A stretch of DNA of 64,000 nucleotides from Methylococcus capsulatus (GCF_036864975.1 NZ_CP104311.1:1032001-1096000); one strand, 5' to 3'; positions 49,217 to 58,932 are shown, counted from the stretch's first letter. Numbers and translations are program-made. Notes: generated by a model from the sequence alone, not told the origin.

Positions 49217-49987
49217 ATGAAAATTGCGACCTGGAACGTGAATTCCCTGCGAGTCAGACTGCCGCAGGTGCTGGACTGGATGGAATCGGCACAGCCGGAC
49301 CTTCTGGCCGTGCAGGAAACCAAGCTGACCGACGACGCATTCCCGGTCGGGGACCTGCATGCCCTCGGTTATCACGCCGTCTACAGCGGCCAGAAGACCT
49401 ACAACGGCGTCGCGGTATTCAGCAAGACACCGATCGAAAATGTCCAGACCGATCCCCCAAATCTGAAAGACCCGCAGCGCCGGATCCTGGCGGTGACCGC
49501 AGGACCATTGCGCGTCATCAACCTGTACGTCCCCAATGGCAGTGAAGTCGGTTCGGACAAATACGCCTACAAGCTCGACTGGCTGGCGAAAATCCGCGAT
49601 TTCATCGCGCAAGAAATGGCCCAAAACCCCCATACGGTCGTGCTGGGCGACTTCAATATCGCTCCCGAAGACCGCGATGTGCACGATCCGGAAAGCTGGC
49701 GCGAAAAGATTCTGTGCAGCACGCCAGAACGTGACGCCTTCCGCGCACTGGCCGACCTGGGGCTCACAGACCTGTTCCGCCGCTTCGAGCAACCGGAGGG
49801 CAGCTTCTCCTGGTGGGACTACCGTGCCGCCGGCTTTCGCCGCAATCTGGGGCTCCGAATCGACCACATCCTCGCCTCCCCGCACCTCGCCGAGCGCTGC
49901 ACTGCCTGCACCATCGACAAGGCACCGCGCAGACTCGAGCGTCCCTCGGACCACGCGCCGGTCGTCGCCGAATTCGCGGGTTTCTGA
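49217..49987 (+). CDS. xthA: Exodeoxyribonuclease III
   Basis: The protein has 256 residues starting MKIATWNVNSLRVRLPQVLD; the frame opens earlier at 49163 but this ATG fits the family. Active-site motifs of the exonuclease-endonuclease-phosphatase fold are QETKLTDDAFP, LGDFNIAPEDRDVHDPE, RIDHILASPHLAERC and SDHAPVVAEF. It acts on abasic sites and 3' ends in base-excision repair. Confidence 0.95.
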   Translation: MKIATWNVNSLRVRLPQVLDWMESAQPDLLAVQETKLTDDAFPVGDLHALGYHAVYSGQKTYNGVAVFSKTPIENVQTDPPNLKDPQRRILAVTAGPLRVINLYVPNGSEVGSDKYAYKLDWLAKIRDFIAQEMAQNPHTVVLGDFNIAPEDRDVHDPESWREKILCSTPERDAFRALADLGLTDLFRRFEQPEGSFSWWDYRAAGFRRNLGLRIDHILASPHLAERCTACTIDKAPRRLERPSDHAPVVAEFAGF

Positions 49988-50069
49988 AACCCGGAGCAGC
50001 CGCAGCTTAATTTTTGCCGGTGTCTGTCGGATAATCGACCGGTTATTTCAAACTCCAAGGAAAGTCTCC

Positions 50070-51092
50070 ATGCACAAGATCACCCTCATCCCCGGCGATG
50101 GTATCGGCCCCTCCATCGTCGACGCCGCCGTCAAGGTCATCGAGGCCACCGGCGTCCAGGTCCAGTGGGATAGCCAATCCGCCGGCATGGCGGCGGTCGA
50201 GAAATTCGGCACCCCGCTGCCGGACGCCACGCTGGATTCCATCCGCGCCAACCGCATCTGCTTCAAGGGACCGCTCACCACCCCCGTCGGCGGCGGCTAC
50301 CGCAGCGTCAACGTCACCCTGCGCCAAACCTTCAACCTCTACGCCAACGTGCGTCCGGCCATTTCCTTCGAGGGCACCGACACCGCCTTCAGCGATGTCA
50401 ACCTCGTCACCGTCCGCGAGAACACCGAGGGGCTTTACGCCGGCATCGAGCATTTCATCAAGGTCGACGAGGAAAAGATCGCGGCAGAAAGCATCGCGGT
50501 CGTCACCCGCAAGGGCTCCGAGCGCATCATCCGCTACGCCTTCGACTATGCCCGCCGCGCCCGGCGTAAAAAGGTCACGCTGGTGCACAAAGCCAACATC
50601 CTCAAATGCACCTCAGGCCTGTTCCTGGAAATCGGCCGGGAAATCGCCAAGGACTATCCCGACATCGAGTTCGACGACCGCATCGTCGATGCCTGCTCCA
50701 TGCAGATGGTCATGCAGCCCCAGAGCTTCGACGTGCTGGTCACCACCAATCTGTTCGGCGACATCCTGTCGGATCTGGCGGCAGGACTGATCGGCGGCCT
50801 CGGGCTCACTGCGGGTGCCAACATCGGTACCGATGCCGCGCTGTTCGAAGCCGTGCATGGCAGTGCGCCGGATATCGCCGATAAGGGCATCGCCAATCCC
50901 ACTGCCATGATCATGGCCGGCGCCATGATGCTGGAACACATCGGCGAACCCGAAGCCGCGCGCAGAATCGAACGCGCCGTTCGCGAGGTCATCAAGGACG
51001 GCCGCTCGGTCACGCCCGACTTGGCCAAGGACTCCCCCTGCAGCACCGCGCAGATGGCCGAAGCCATCATCGAACGGGTGCGCCAGGCGTAG
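50070..51092 (+). CDS. Isocitrate dehydrogenase, NAD-dependent type
   Basis: The protein has 340 residues of the isocitrate/isopropylmalate dehydrogenase family (MHKITLIPGDGIGPSIVDAA). The substrate loop YRSVNVTLRQTFNLYANVRP and the RENTEGLYAGIEH motif match isocitrate dehydrogenases of the mitochondrial NAD type rather than isopropylmalate dehydrogenase. GTDAALFEAVHGSAPDIADK is the conserved cofactor region. It oxidises isocitrate to 2-oxoglutarate. From memory an unusual homotetrameric NAD-specific enzyme was described in M. capsulatus, which would fit. AAGG precedes the ATG. Confidence 0.9.
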   Translation: MHKITLIPGDGIGPSIVDAAVKVIEATGVQVQWDSQSAGMAAVEKFGTPLPDATLDSIRANRICFKGPLTTPVGGGYRSVNVTLRQTFNLYANVRPAISFEGTDTAFSDVNLVTVRENTEGLYAGIEHFIKVDEEKIAAESIAVVTRKGSERIIRYAFDYARRARRKKVTLVHKANILKCTSGLFLEIGREIAKDYPDIEFDDRIVDACSMQMVMQPQSFDVLVTTNLFGDILSDLAAGLIGGLGLTAGANIGTDAALFEAVHGSAPDIADKGIANPTAMIMAGAMMLEHIGEPEAARRIERAVREVIKDGRSVTPDLAKDSPCSTAQMAEAIIERVRQA

Positions 51093-51107
51093 CTCGACCG
51101 GCGCCAG

Positions 51108-51923
51108 TCAACGCTGGCAGTGCGGGCAGTAATAGGTCGCACGCTGGCCGAGGCGGATGCAGCGGATCGGCGCACCGCACAGCCGGCAGGGCTGACCGGC
51201 ACGGTCATACACCCGCAGAACCTGTTTGAAATAGCCCGGCGCACCGGATTCGTTGACGAAATCCCGCAAGGTCGTGCCGCCCTGTTCGATGGACGCCGCC
51301 AGCACCTCGGCGATGCGGCCTGCCAGGTTCCGGTAGCGGGCCAGACTGATTTTCCCGGCCGGGCGCCCGGGGTGGATGCCGGCAAGGAATAAGGCTTCGT
51401 TGGCGTAAATATTGCCAACCCCGACCACGACATGGCTGTCCATGATGAAGGATTTGACCGCCGTGTTCCGTCCCGCAGCGAGGCGGTGCAGATGCGCACC
51501 ATCGAAATCGTCTTCCAAGGGCTCCGGACCGAGCGCGGCCAACAGCGGGTGCCGCTCCGACGGTTGTTCGGTCCATAGCACACAGCCGAAGCGCCGTGGG
51601 TCGTGGTAGCGCAGACAGAGGCTGTCTTCGAACACCAGATCGAGGTGATCATGCCGGCGCGGCGGAAGGTTCGGCTCGCAGATCCGCCAACTCCCCGACA
51701 TGCCGAGATGGGCGATCAGCGTGCCGCCCTCGAAATCGAGCAAGAGGTATTTACCCCGGCGGCGCACAGCCGCCAGCCGCCGGCCGGCCAGGGTCTTCCC
51801 CAGATCGGTGGGGACCGGCCAGCGCAGCCGTCCCTCCCTCACCCTCACGTCGGCGATTCGCCGTCCGGTGATGTGCGAAGCGATGCCGCGACGCGTGGTC
51901 TCGACCTCGGGCAGTTCGGGCAT
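51108..51923 (-). CDS. mutM: Formamidopyrimidine-DNA glycosylase
   Basis: The protein has 271 residues. The N-terminal [13 protein letters not shown] carries the catalytic proline and glutamate; the helix-two-turn-helix region is [18 protein letters not shown]; and the C-terminal zinc finger has four cysteines in CRLCGAPI and CPHCQR. It removes 8-oxoguanine and formamidopyrimidines and cleaves the abasic strand. It converges on the isocitrate dehydrogenase gene. Confidence 0.97.
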   Translation of the reverse strand: MPELPEVETTRRGIASHITGRRIADVRVREGRLRWPVPTDLGKTLAGRRLAAVRRRGKYLLLDFEGGTLIAHLGMSGSWRICEPNLPPRRHDHLDLVFEDSLCLRYHDPRRFGCVLWTEQPSERHPLLAALGPEPLEDDFDGAHLHRLAAGRNTAVKSFIMDSHVVVGVGNIYANEALFLAGIHPGRPAGKISLARYRNLAGRIAEVLAASIEQGGTTLRDFVNESGAPGYFKQVLRVYDRAGQPCRLCGAPIRCIRLGQRATYYCPHCQR

Positions 51924-51929
51924 GACGTA

Positions 51930-53123
51930 TTACGGGGTCTTGCGGAAGGACTCGATCAGGGCGGCGAACTCGTCCATGAAACCGGGGTGGCTCTCCAAGA
52001 ATGCGGCACGTTCGCGGAAAAATGCCGCCCGCAGTGCCGGAACCGCCGCCGGTTCGATTCGGTTTCCGAAATCCTCCTCACCGAGGCCGAACATCCGGTC
52101 CAGCAGCCGGTTGCCGAATTCGTGGTTGAAATGGCCAGAGTCCTGCCACAAGCGGGTCTGGTTGTCACGGATGGGCTCGAGCAGATCGGGATCGTAGCCC
52201 TGGAAGTCCCACACCTCCACCCGGCGACCCTCCGGATCGGCCTGCCGGACGGTGCGCGTGATCGCCAGCAGAGCCTCCCAGCGTAGATTGGCAAAACCGC
52301 AGGCGATATCGGCTTCAGCGCGCAAGGCATGCACCGGATAAGCGACCAGTCGGGTTTCGACGCCGGCGCGGGCGAGACGGACCACCAAGTCGTGGAGGCC
52401 GGCGAGATCTGCGGGAACGCCGTTCACCTCGGCCGGATCGAAAGGCGGAGGGACCACGACGGCCCGGGGCTTGAGGAGGCAAGGCGCATCCGGCTTCAGG
52501 TTGCCCAGGTAGCGGGCGAAGTCCGCCCGGAAACGGCGTTCCACTTCCTCGACCTCGAAACGGGTGTAATAAAACAACCCTTCGGCGGTATGGGTCGGTG
52601 TCTTGCGCTGGCCTTTCACCGTCCGTAGCGAGGACTTAATGGCCTTGCCGGACAACAGCAACGCAGCGACTGGCAGATGTTCCATCTCCGCAAGAAGCAC
52701 CCCACAGTCGACCGCCCGGAGCGGATGACCGGGCTGGAACCCTATGATCACTCGCTTGGGCGCGGCGTGGTCGAGGGTGAAGCGAGCGGAGCAATATATC
52801 CTCTCCCAGTCCGCGCCCGCCAGGCCGAAGTTGTAGCCCCGCTCGTGCCGGTCCGGTGGGGTCAACGCCGGATGCAGTGGATCGAAGCCGATTTCCGCGT
52901 AGGAATTGCCGAACACCAGGGCGGCGGGGCGTTCGCGCCGGACGATCTGCGGCTTGACGTGGCGCTCGTAGCGCTTGAACTCCGGTTTGATGGCGTTGAA
53001 ACCGGGAATGCTCACCTTACGGTTGTACCAGAAGGGGTCGACTACGTAACAGAACGCCGCCAGCGCCGCCAGCAGGGTGAAGATCCCGGCCAATAAGGTC
53101 TTGAGGTAGGCGCCGCTGTCCAT
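51930..53123 (-). CDS. SGNH-like partner protein of the MBOAT acyltransferase
   Basis: About 397 residues. An N-terminal signal anchor (MDSGAYLKTLLAGIFTLLAA) is followed by a periplasmic domain. LVFGNSYAEIGFDP looks like the serine block, and WQDSGHFNHEFGNRLLD the Asp-His block of SGNH/AlgX-type O-acetyltransferases. It begins just after the MBOAT stop, so the two are one unit. By analogy with AlgI-AlgJ/X it may transfer an acyl group to a surface glycan; the acceptor is unknown and no polysaccharide genes are adjacent. The frame is open upstream to 53234, but ATG 53123 gives a proper anchor. Confidence 0.7.
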   Translation of the reverse strand: MDSGAYLKTLLAGIFTLLAALAAFCYVVDPFWYNRKVSIPGFNAIKPEFKRYERHVKPQIVRRERPAALVFGNSYAEIGFDPLHPALTPPDRHERGYNFGLAGADWERIYCSARFTLDHAAPKRVIIGFQPGHPLRAVDCGVLLAEMEHLPVAALLLSGKAIKSSLRTVKGQRKTPTHTAEGLFYYTRFEVEEVERRFRADFARYLGNLKPDAPCLLKPRAVVVPPPFDPAEVNGVPADLAGLHDLVVRLARAGVETRLVAYPVHALRAEADIACGFANLRWEALLAITRTVRQADPEGRRVEVWDFQGYDPDLLEPIRDNQTRLWQDSGHFNHEFGNRLLDRMFGLGEEDFGNRIEPAAVPALRAAFFRERAAFLESHPGFMDEFAALIESFRKTP

Positions 53124-53125
53124 CG

Positions 53126-54673
53126 TCAGAACTGGAAGTAGATGAATTCGCTCAGCTCGGAAATCGAGCACACTGCGGCCACGCCGATGACGATGCTCAA
53201 AAGCGCCCAGCCCCGATCCGGTCGCCATTGCCAAAAGCGCACTTCGTCAGAGACACCTCTGGCCCTGTTCAGGCTGGGCCTGAAGCGAGCGAAGATTTCG
53301 TTGGTATTGGGCAGGGCTACGGAAACCAGCAACAAAGCCACGATCCATAGCACCGGCCCGGCGCCGTGCAGCAATGGAGACTCACTGAACTTCCAGCCTT
53401 CCGCCGCCAGATACCCGCCTAACGCACTGTCTTTCAGGCCGGCCGGCAATGCCAATCCGTTCAACCCCAACATGCCGCGCAGGATGTTCCCGGCGGTCGC
53501 TAGGCTGTCGGCCCGGAACAGCACCCAGCCGAACACCACCGTGACGAAGGTCAGCAGCCACCCTGCCCAGCGCGCCGGACGGGAAACCGGATCGGCATCC
53601 CATCCGACACGCCGCCGCAGTGAACACCAGCCACGATGGATGACGAGACCAGCGCCATGGAGCGCGCCCCAGACCAGGTAGGTCCAGTTGGCGCCGTGCC
53701 AGAGCCCGCCCAGCACCATGGTCAGAAACAGGTTCAGGCCGTGCCGCCAGGGGGCACAACGGTTGCCCCCCAGGGGAATGTAGAGGTAGTCCCGCAGGAA
53801 CCGGGACAGCGTCATGTGCCAGCGCCGCCAGAAATCGGCGAGGTCCGCCGCCTTGTAGGGCGAATCGAAGTTGAGGGGTAAACGAATGCCAAACAGCAGC
53901 GACAAACCGATCGCCATGTCGGAATAGCCGGAAAAGTCGAAGTAGAGCTGAAAGGTATAAGCGAGGGCACCGATCCAGCTTTCCAGAAACATCGGTGACT
54001 GGAATTGGGCGGCTGCGAACAACTGCTGGGCATGGGGCGCGATGCCGTCCGCCAGCACCGTCTTCTTGAAAAGGCCGAACAGGAACAGCGTTAACCCCGT
54101 GGCGAAATCGTCGGCGATCCGTCGGCGATGCTGCGCTCCGGAAAACTGCGGCATCATCTCGCCGTGATGCAGAATGGGACCGGCGATCAGATGAGGAAAA
54201 TAGGTGACAAACAGAAGATAGGGCAGGAAACGGTATTCACGCGCCCGTCCCCGATAGGCATCGACCAGGAAAGCGATCTGGGTGAAGGTGAAGAAAGAGA
54301 TACCCAGGGGCAGCACGATCTCCTCCAGCCGCCACTGCGTGCCGGCCAGATCGTTCACAGCCCGTACAAAAAAATTGGCGTATTTGTAGTAACCCAGCAG
54401 AACAAGGTCGGCGGCGATGGAACCGGCCAGCAGCCACCGTCGCACCCTCGACCTTTGCGACATCAGGCTGATACGCCGCCCGGCGAGAAAATTGAAACCG
54501 ATCGAGACCAGCAGCAGCAGGACGTAAGCCGGATTCCACCAGCCGTAAAAAAACAGCGAAGCCAGTCCCAACCAGGCGACGGCAAGATCGCTGCTACGCC
54601 GCAGGAGGCCGTAGAAGCCGGCAAGCACCGCCGGCAGATATAAGAATAGGAATTCGTAGGAATTGAACAGCAT
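53126..54673 (-). CDS. MBOAT family O-acyltransferase, AlgI-like
   Basis: The protein has 515 residues with about ten hydrophobic segments. The AlgI/DltB pattern is present: MLFNSYEFLFLYLPAVLAGF at the start, YYKYANFF, the GISFFTFTQIAFLVDAYRG region, FWRRWHMTLSRFLRDYLYIP, and the conserved histidine in LGGLWHGANWTYLVWGALHG. It would pass acyl groups across the inner membrane to a periplasmic partner, here the next gene. It could serve a polysaccharide or another acceptor; nothing nearby decides this. Confidence 0.9.
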   Translation of the reverse strand: MLFNSYEFLFLYLPAVLAGFYGLLRRSSDLAVAWLGLASLFFYGWWNPAYVLLLLVSIGFNFLAGRRISLMSQRSRVRRWLLAGSIAADLVLLGYYKYANFFVRAVNDLAGTQWRLEEIVLPLGISFFTFTQIAFLVDAYRGRAREYRFLPYLLFVTYFPHLIAGPILHHGEMMPQFSGAQHRRRIADDFATGLTLFLFGLFKKTVLADGIAPHAQQLFAAAQFQSPMFLESWIGALAYTFQLYFDFSGYSDMAIGLSLLFGIRLPLNFDSPYKAADLADFWRRWHMTLSRFLRDYLYIPLGGNRCAPWRHGLNLFLTMVLGGLWHGANWTYLVWGALHGAGLVIHRGWCSLRRRVGWDADPVSRPARWAGWLLTFVTVVFGWVLFRADSLATAGNILRGMLGLNGLALPAGLKDSALGGYLAAEGWKFSESPLLHGAGPVLWIVALLLVSVALPNTNEIFARFRPSLNRARGVSDEVRFWQWRPDRGWALLSIVIGVAAVCSISELSEFIYFQF

Positions 54674-54766
54674 CGGACCGGCTCAAGCGAGGGCGACCGG
54701 GACCGGTCCGAACGGAAGGCGTAGCGCAGCCTGTGGTGACGGGCCGGAAGGGTGGACGCCTCGGTT

Positions 54767-55696
54767 TCAGTCTGCCTCGATTTCCTCGGCCCCGCCATCG
54801 TCCATCGGGGCTTCGGGTGCCGGCGAGGCCGGCAGCGATGTTTCCTCGGTCCGGGTCTCGGCAGGTTTGGGATTCAGGCTGAGCAGGCGCCTTGCCGGCT
54901 CGCCCACGACTTCATATTGGATGCCATAGTCCTGGCGAACCAGCAGCAACTCGGGTTCGCGCTGGACGATGACGAAATCCACCGATTCCCCGTTCGCCAA
55001 CCCGATGTGGAGTTTCTGTCCTTCGGCCACTTTGTCCAGGTGCTTGATGTCGATTGCGCGCGCCGACTGCCAGTGGGTCAGCAACTCGCCGATGTGGGTC
55101 TCCCCACCGTCCTGCGGCGGCTCGAAGACCCATTTGCCGTCTTGCCCCAGCCGCGCTTTCCATTCCGGCAAGGCGATCTCCTGGATCCGCGCATCCTCGG
55201 GCAGCAGTTTCTTGTCGACGTAATCCGTCGCCTGGGCGGTCAGATGCCGCGAAAAATCATCGCGCACCAGGTGCAGCGTGTCGCCAATGCGAACGTAGCG
55301 GCGCATGTTGATGGGATCAGCCCCGCCGAAGATCAGCACAACATCGCCCAGCGTCAGGCTGGCGATGGGCTGATCCAGTTCGAATTTGGCCAGTTCGTCC
55401 GGCTTGAGCGAATAGCTGGCATCGCTGGTGGTTTTGGCGATCTCCAGTAATTGGCGAACCCGGAAGTCGTTGGCCGGTGCGGAAAACGGCGCCGACACCC
55501 ACCAATGCCCGCCCTTCTTGGCCAGAACGATGGTCTTGTCGCCCTGCTGCAGGCTCAGGGTATCGACCTTGTCGATCTCCACCTGCGTCAGCGGTGTTTC
55601 GGCAGGCTCCTTCTTGCCGGGCTCGAAATAAGCGATGGCGCCGAGCACGGCCAGAACGGCCAGCAGCGAAAGATTGAGCAGCATACGAGATTTCAT
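54767..55696 (-). CDS. DUF4340 domain protein
   Basis: The protein has 309 residues. One N-terminal membrane segment (MLLNLSLLAVLAVLGAIAYF) precedes repeated beta-rich units of the DUF4340 type, such as KVDTLSLQQGDKTIVLAKKG and IASLTLGDVVLIFGG. It ends with an acidic, Pro/Ala-rich tail. Position next to the GldG-like gene is the usual context of DUF4340, suggesting it is part of the same envelope ABC system. Function unknown. Confidence 0.8.
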   Translation of the reverse strand: MKSRMLLNLSLLAVLAVLGAIAYFEPGKKEPAETPLTQVEIDKVDTLSLQQGDKTIVLAKKGGHWWVSAPFSAPANDFRVRQLLEIAKTTSDASYSLKPDELAKFELDQPIASLTLGDVVLIFGGADPINMRRYVRIGDTLHLVRDDFSRHLTAQATDYVDKKLLPEDARIQEIALPEWKARLGQDGKWVFEPPQDGGETHIGELLTHWQSARAIDIKHLDKVAEGQKLHIGLANGESVDFVIVQREPELLLVRQDYGIQYEVVGEPARRLLSLNPKPAETRTEETSLPASPAPEAPMDDGGAEEIEAD

Positions 55697-55778
55697 AGTC
55701 CCTCCACCAAATAACCGGAAGCCGAGGCGGGCGACGGCCCCCGGAACGTCCGAATCAGAGCCGCCCCGACCTCGGCTC

Positions 55779-57176
55779 TCAACGCTGGCGCCGCCGCCAC
55801 CAGATCAGCACGCCGGTGCCGATCAAAGCCACCGGGAGCACGATCAGGAACCCGAAGCCGATGATGCCCGAAGCCAGCGGGCTGAGCTGCAGGTCACGAT
55901 CGGGCGAGGTCTTGGCGGGAATGTTGATGAACTGGTCGTTCTGGCTCAGCCAGTTGATCACGTTGAGGCCGAGATTGAGATTGCCGCCATTGCCGAGAAA
56001 AGCGTTGGACAGGAAATCGCCGTCGCCGACCACCACAATGCGCTGTTCCCGAGGTTTGCCCGCATCGGCGCCGTCCTTGTTTTCCCCTTCCTTCGGCTCG
56101 GCCTTGAGCGTGCGGGTCAGGACATAGCCGATGTGCAGCGGACCCTGGCGTTCGCCTTTGTCGGCGTCGAACTGTATCTTGCCCTCGATGGGACCGGTCT
56201 CGGTCCAGGAGCGGGGGAGAGTGTTCAGCAGCGCCTCGCGCTCGAAGTCATGGTTGTCCTGCAGCACGTCCAGCGCCAGCGCCGACGGAAACAGGGTCAT
56301 GGTCTGGAAACCGTAGGTAATCGCATGCGGCGGATATTCGGCGACCAGGGCGAAGGTGGGGTCGTCGATGCCGAACAACTGGGTGGAAGCATCCACCACC
56401 GTGCCCCGCAGTACCTGCACGCCGAGCTGCTGGGCGAGTGGCCCGAGGCCCTTGAGGTTGTCGGAATCGATCAGCCACAGGAGATTGCCACCCTGCTTCA
56501 CCCAGTCACCGATCAGGCTCACCTCGCCAGGCAGCAGGTTGGCATTCGGGCCGGCGATGACCAGTACGTCGGTGTTGTCGGGAATCTTTGGCGTGACCCC
56601 CAAGTTCACCGTGGATACGGTGAGGCCCTTGCGCCCCAGCTCGTCACCGAACTGGCCCAGATCATGGTTGGCACGTTCGGTGGGCGAGCGCTCGCCGTGG
56701 CCTTCCAGAAACACGATGCGCTGGTCCTTGGCTCGGACCAGGCGCTGCAGCGCGTTGGTGATGGTGGTCTCGTTCGCCTCCTGCACGTTTTCGCTGCGGC
56801 CCTGGTATTCGATGACCAGCTCACCATCGACCGAGATGCCGAGTTCCCGAACCTTGTCCGGCTGGGTGTCGGGATTGACGAAACTCAGGCTCAGATCTTT
56901 CTTGTGCCGGCTGTAGCGGCCGACCTGGTCGCTGATCTGATCGCGCAGGCTCTTGGTTTCACGGGCGTAGGCCGTCACCCGGACTGGATCCTTCAGCATG
57001 TCCAGCACCTTGACGCTGGCTTCCGACAGTGTATGACGGTGCGCGGCGGTCCAGTCGAACTGCGCGGAATAGCGGGTGCTCAGCCAGGCGACCAGCGCCA
57101 CCACGCCAAGGAACAAAAGGGTGAACGTCAGGTTCTGGAGCCGCAGCTCCATATGGGTCTTGCGGTTGATCTTCAT
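55779..57176 (-). CDS. GldG-like ABC-associated membrane protein
   Basis: The protein has 465 residues. An N-terminal helix (LTFTLLFLGVVALVAWLSTR) is followed by a long extracytoplasmic domain with DVLVIAGPNANLLPGEVSLI, the substrate-binding-like fold of GldG/ABC_transp_aux, and a C-terminal helix (GIIGFGFLIVLPVALIGTGV) before basic residues. Its start overlaps the permease stop by four bases. The GldA-GldF-GldG set is needed for gliding in Bacteroidetes, but the same set is common in non-gliding proteobacteria with unknown cargo. Confidence 0.82.
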   Translation of the reverse strand: MKINRKTHMELRLQNLTFTLLFLGVVALVAWLSTRYSAQFDWTAAHRHTLSEASVKVLDMLKDPVRVTAYARETKSLRDQISDQVGRYSRHKKDLSLSFVNPDTQPDKVRELGISVDGELVIEYQGRSENVQEANETTITNALQRLVRAKDQRIVFLEGHGERSPTERANHDLGQFGDELGRKGLTVSTVNLGVTPKIPDNTDVLVIAGPNANLLPGEVSLIGDWVKQGGNLLWLIDSDNLKGLGPLAQQLGVQVLRGTVVDASTQLFGIDDPTFALVAEYPPHAITYGFQTMTLFPSALALDVLQDNHDFEREALLNTLPRSWTETGPIEGKIQFDADKGERQGPLHIGYVLTRTLKAEPKEGENKDGADAGKPREQRIVVVGDGDFLSNAFLGNGGNLNLGLNVINWLSQNDQFINIPAKTSPDRDLQLSPLASGIIGFGFLIVLPVALIGTGVLIWWRRRQR

Positions 57177-57928
57177 TTTTGCAGCCGGTCGTTATCCAGA
57201 CGATGGACGCTCAGAACCAGGAACGTCAGGATGAACAGGAGGAAATAGATCAAGTCGGTGGTCGAAACCAAACCTTTCAGCAAGGCTTCGTAGTGCCGCA
57301 GCAGGGAGAGGTACTGCAGCACGCCATTGGCGTTTCCTTCCGCACCGCCCGTCCAGTCGATGATCCACAGCAGCAGCAAGGCGCCGAAGGTCGCCACCGC
57401 CGCCACCGTCGGCTGGTTGGCCGAAGCCGAGATGTAAAGGCCCACCGCTGCGAAACCGGCCAGCAGCAGCACCAAGGCCAGGATACAGGAAGCCAGCTTG
57501 CCGAGATCGAGCGCGCCGCCCATCAGCAGGGACAGCGGCATCAGCGCCAGCATGCCGACCATGATCAGCAGGAAGAAGAACACACCCAGGTATTTGCCCA
57601 GGATGATGTCGGTCATCGACACCGGTGCGGTGAACAGGAGGCTGAGGGTCCGGTTGCGGCGCTCCTCGCTGATCAGGCGCATGGTGAGCAGCGGGGTCAC
57701 CAGAAGGAGAATGACGCCGGCATTGCCGAACAACGGAGCCACGATAAGGTCCGTCACGCCCGGGACGTCCTCCATGCCGGCCATGCGCGGCTGGACCATC
57801 AAGAAATAATCGAGCTGGGCCAGGAACATGTAGCCCAGAATGATCTGGATCACGCCGAGCACGGACCAGGCCAACGGCGACAGAAAGAGGGTGCGCAATT
57901 CGCGCGCTGCGATTGTAAACGCCATCAT
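57173..57928 (-). CDS. ABC-2 type permease, GldF-like
   Basis: The protein has 251 residues and about six membrane helices, starting MMAFTIAARELRTLFLSPLA, with the ABC-2 signature region LISEERRNRTLSLLFTAPVS. It should pair with the ATPase encoded just upstream; the start codon overlaps the ATPase stop by four bases. Confidence 0.87.
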   Translation of the reverse strand: MMAFTIAARELRTLFLSPLAWSVLGVIQIILGYMFLAQLDYFLMVQPRMAGMEDVPGVTDLIVAPLFGNAGVILLLVTPLLTMRLISEERRNRTLSLLFTAPVSMTDIILGKYLGVFFFLLIMVGMLALMPLSLLMGGALDLGKLASCILALVLLLAGFAAVGLYISASANQPTVAAVATFGALLLLWIIDWTGGAEGNANGVLQYLSLLRHYEALLKGLVSTTDLIYFLLFILTFLVLSVHRLDNDRLQK

Positions 57929-58869
57929 GCCGCCTGCTCCTCGCCCTGTGGACTGGTTTGGGTGATATCGATGAAGATCTGCTCCATGCTGCGCCGCTCC
58001 GGTACCAGTTCGGCCAAGCCCCAGCCGGCGCCCACCACGATCTCGGCGATCCGAACCGCCGGATCCTTGTCCTTGTCGTGGAAAACGCGATAGCGGTTAT
58101 GCCCCGTCTCCTCGATGGACTGCACGCCCTCCACGCTGTAGAGCTGCCGCAAATCGGCCGGCTCACAGGTCGCCACCAAAAGGCTGGAGGCGCGCATCCG
58201 CTGCTCCAGGCTGGCGATAGTGCCGTTGAGCACCAGCTTGCCCTTGTGGATGATCTGGACGTGGGTGCAGGACTCCTGCACTTCCGGCAGAATGTGGGTC
58301 GACAGGATCACCCCGTGCTCGCGGCCCAGTTCCCGGATCAACTCGCGGATCTCGCGGATCTGGATCGGGTCCAGACCCACCGTGGGCTCGTCCAGCACGA
58401 TCACCGCCGGCATGTGTACGATGGCCTGGGCGATACCGACGCGCTGCTGGTAACCTTTCGACAGGTTGTTGATGAGGCGCGGCCCCACCTCGGTCAGACC
58501 GCAACGCTCCTTCGCAGTATCGACCGCGCGCCGCAACCGGTCCCGGGGGATGCCGTGGAGCCTGGCGCAGAACTCCAGGTATTCATCCACGGTCAGATCC
58601 CGATAGACGGGCGGAATCTCCGGAAGGTAGCCGAGTTCGCGTTTGGCTTCGCGCGGCTGGTCGAGGATGTCGATCCCGTTGATCAGGATCTGGCCGGAGG
58701 TCGGCGCGAGGTTCCCGCAGATCATCTGCATGGTCGAGGACTTGCCGGCGCCATTGGGGCCGAGAAACCCGAGAATCTCGCCTTTCTCCAACGTGAAGCT
58801 CACGTTGTTCACGGCGCAATGATCGCCGTAATACCTATAGAGTTCTTGAACTTGAATCAGGCTCGTCAT
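57925..58869 (-). CDS. ABC transporter ATP-binding protein, GldA-like
   Basis: The protein has 314 residues. Walker A is LGPNGAGKSSTMQMI (near residue 42), signature NLSKGYQQRVGIAQAI, Walker B VIVLDEPTVGLDP, and the switch histidine is in ILSTHILPEV. The extra C-terminal region resembles DUF4162-type tails. ATG 58869 fits the family; the open frame upstream to 59835 is antisense to hemW and is not coding. First gene of the four-gene export-like operon. Confidence 0.93.
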   Translation of the reverse strand: MTSLIQVQELYRYYGDHCAVNNVSFTLEKGEILGFLGPNGAGKSSTMQMICGNLAPTSGQILINGIDILDQPREAKRELGYLPEIPPVYRDLTVDEYLEFCARLHGIPRDRLRRAVDTAKERCGLTEVGPRLINNLSKGYQQRVGIAQAIVHMPAVIVLDEPTVGLDPIQIREIRELIRELGREHGVILSTHILPEVQESCTHVQIIHKGKLVLNGTIASLEQRMRASSLLVATCEPADLRQLYSVEGVQSIEETGHNRYRVFHDKDKDPAVRIAEIVVGAGWGLAELVPERRSMEQIFIDITQTSPQGEEQAA

Positions 58870-58932
58870 GTTGCGCGTAAGATACGAAAGTTTGTACGAA
58901 ATGCAAGTCTGCCGGGACGCACGGCCCCACCC

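Noticed and set aside
57185-57205. TTATCCAGA, a possible DnaA box
   Set aside because: Single isolated copy inside a permease gene, far from dnaA; no cluster.
55635-57248. 537-codon plus-strand frame opposite the GldG-like gene
   Set aside because: Antisense shadow; the minus-strand gene has membrane segments, domain pattern and operon overlaps.
57958-58932. Long upstream extension of the hemW frame (705 codons in all)
   Set aside because: It is antisense to the ABC ATPase; the HemW family N-terminus starts at 58933.
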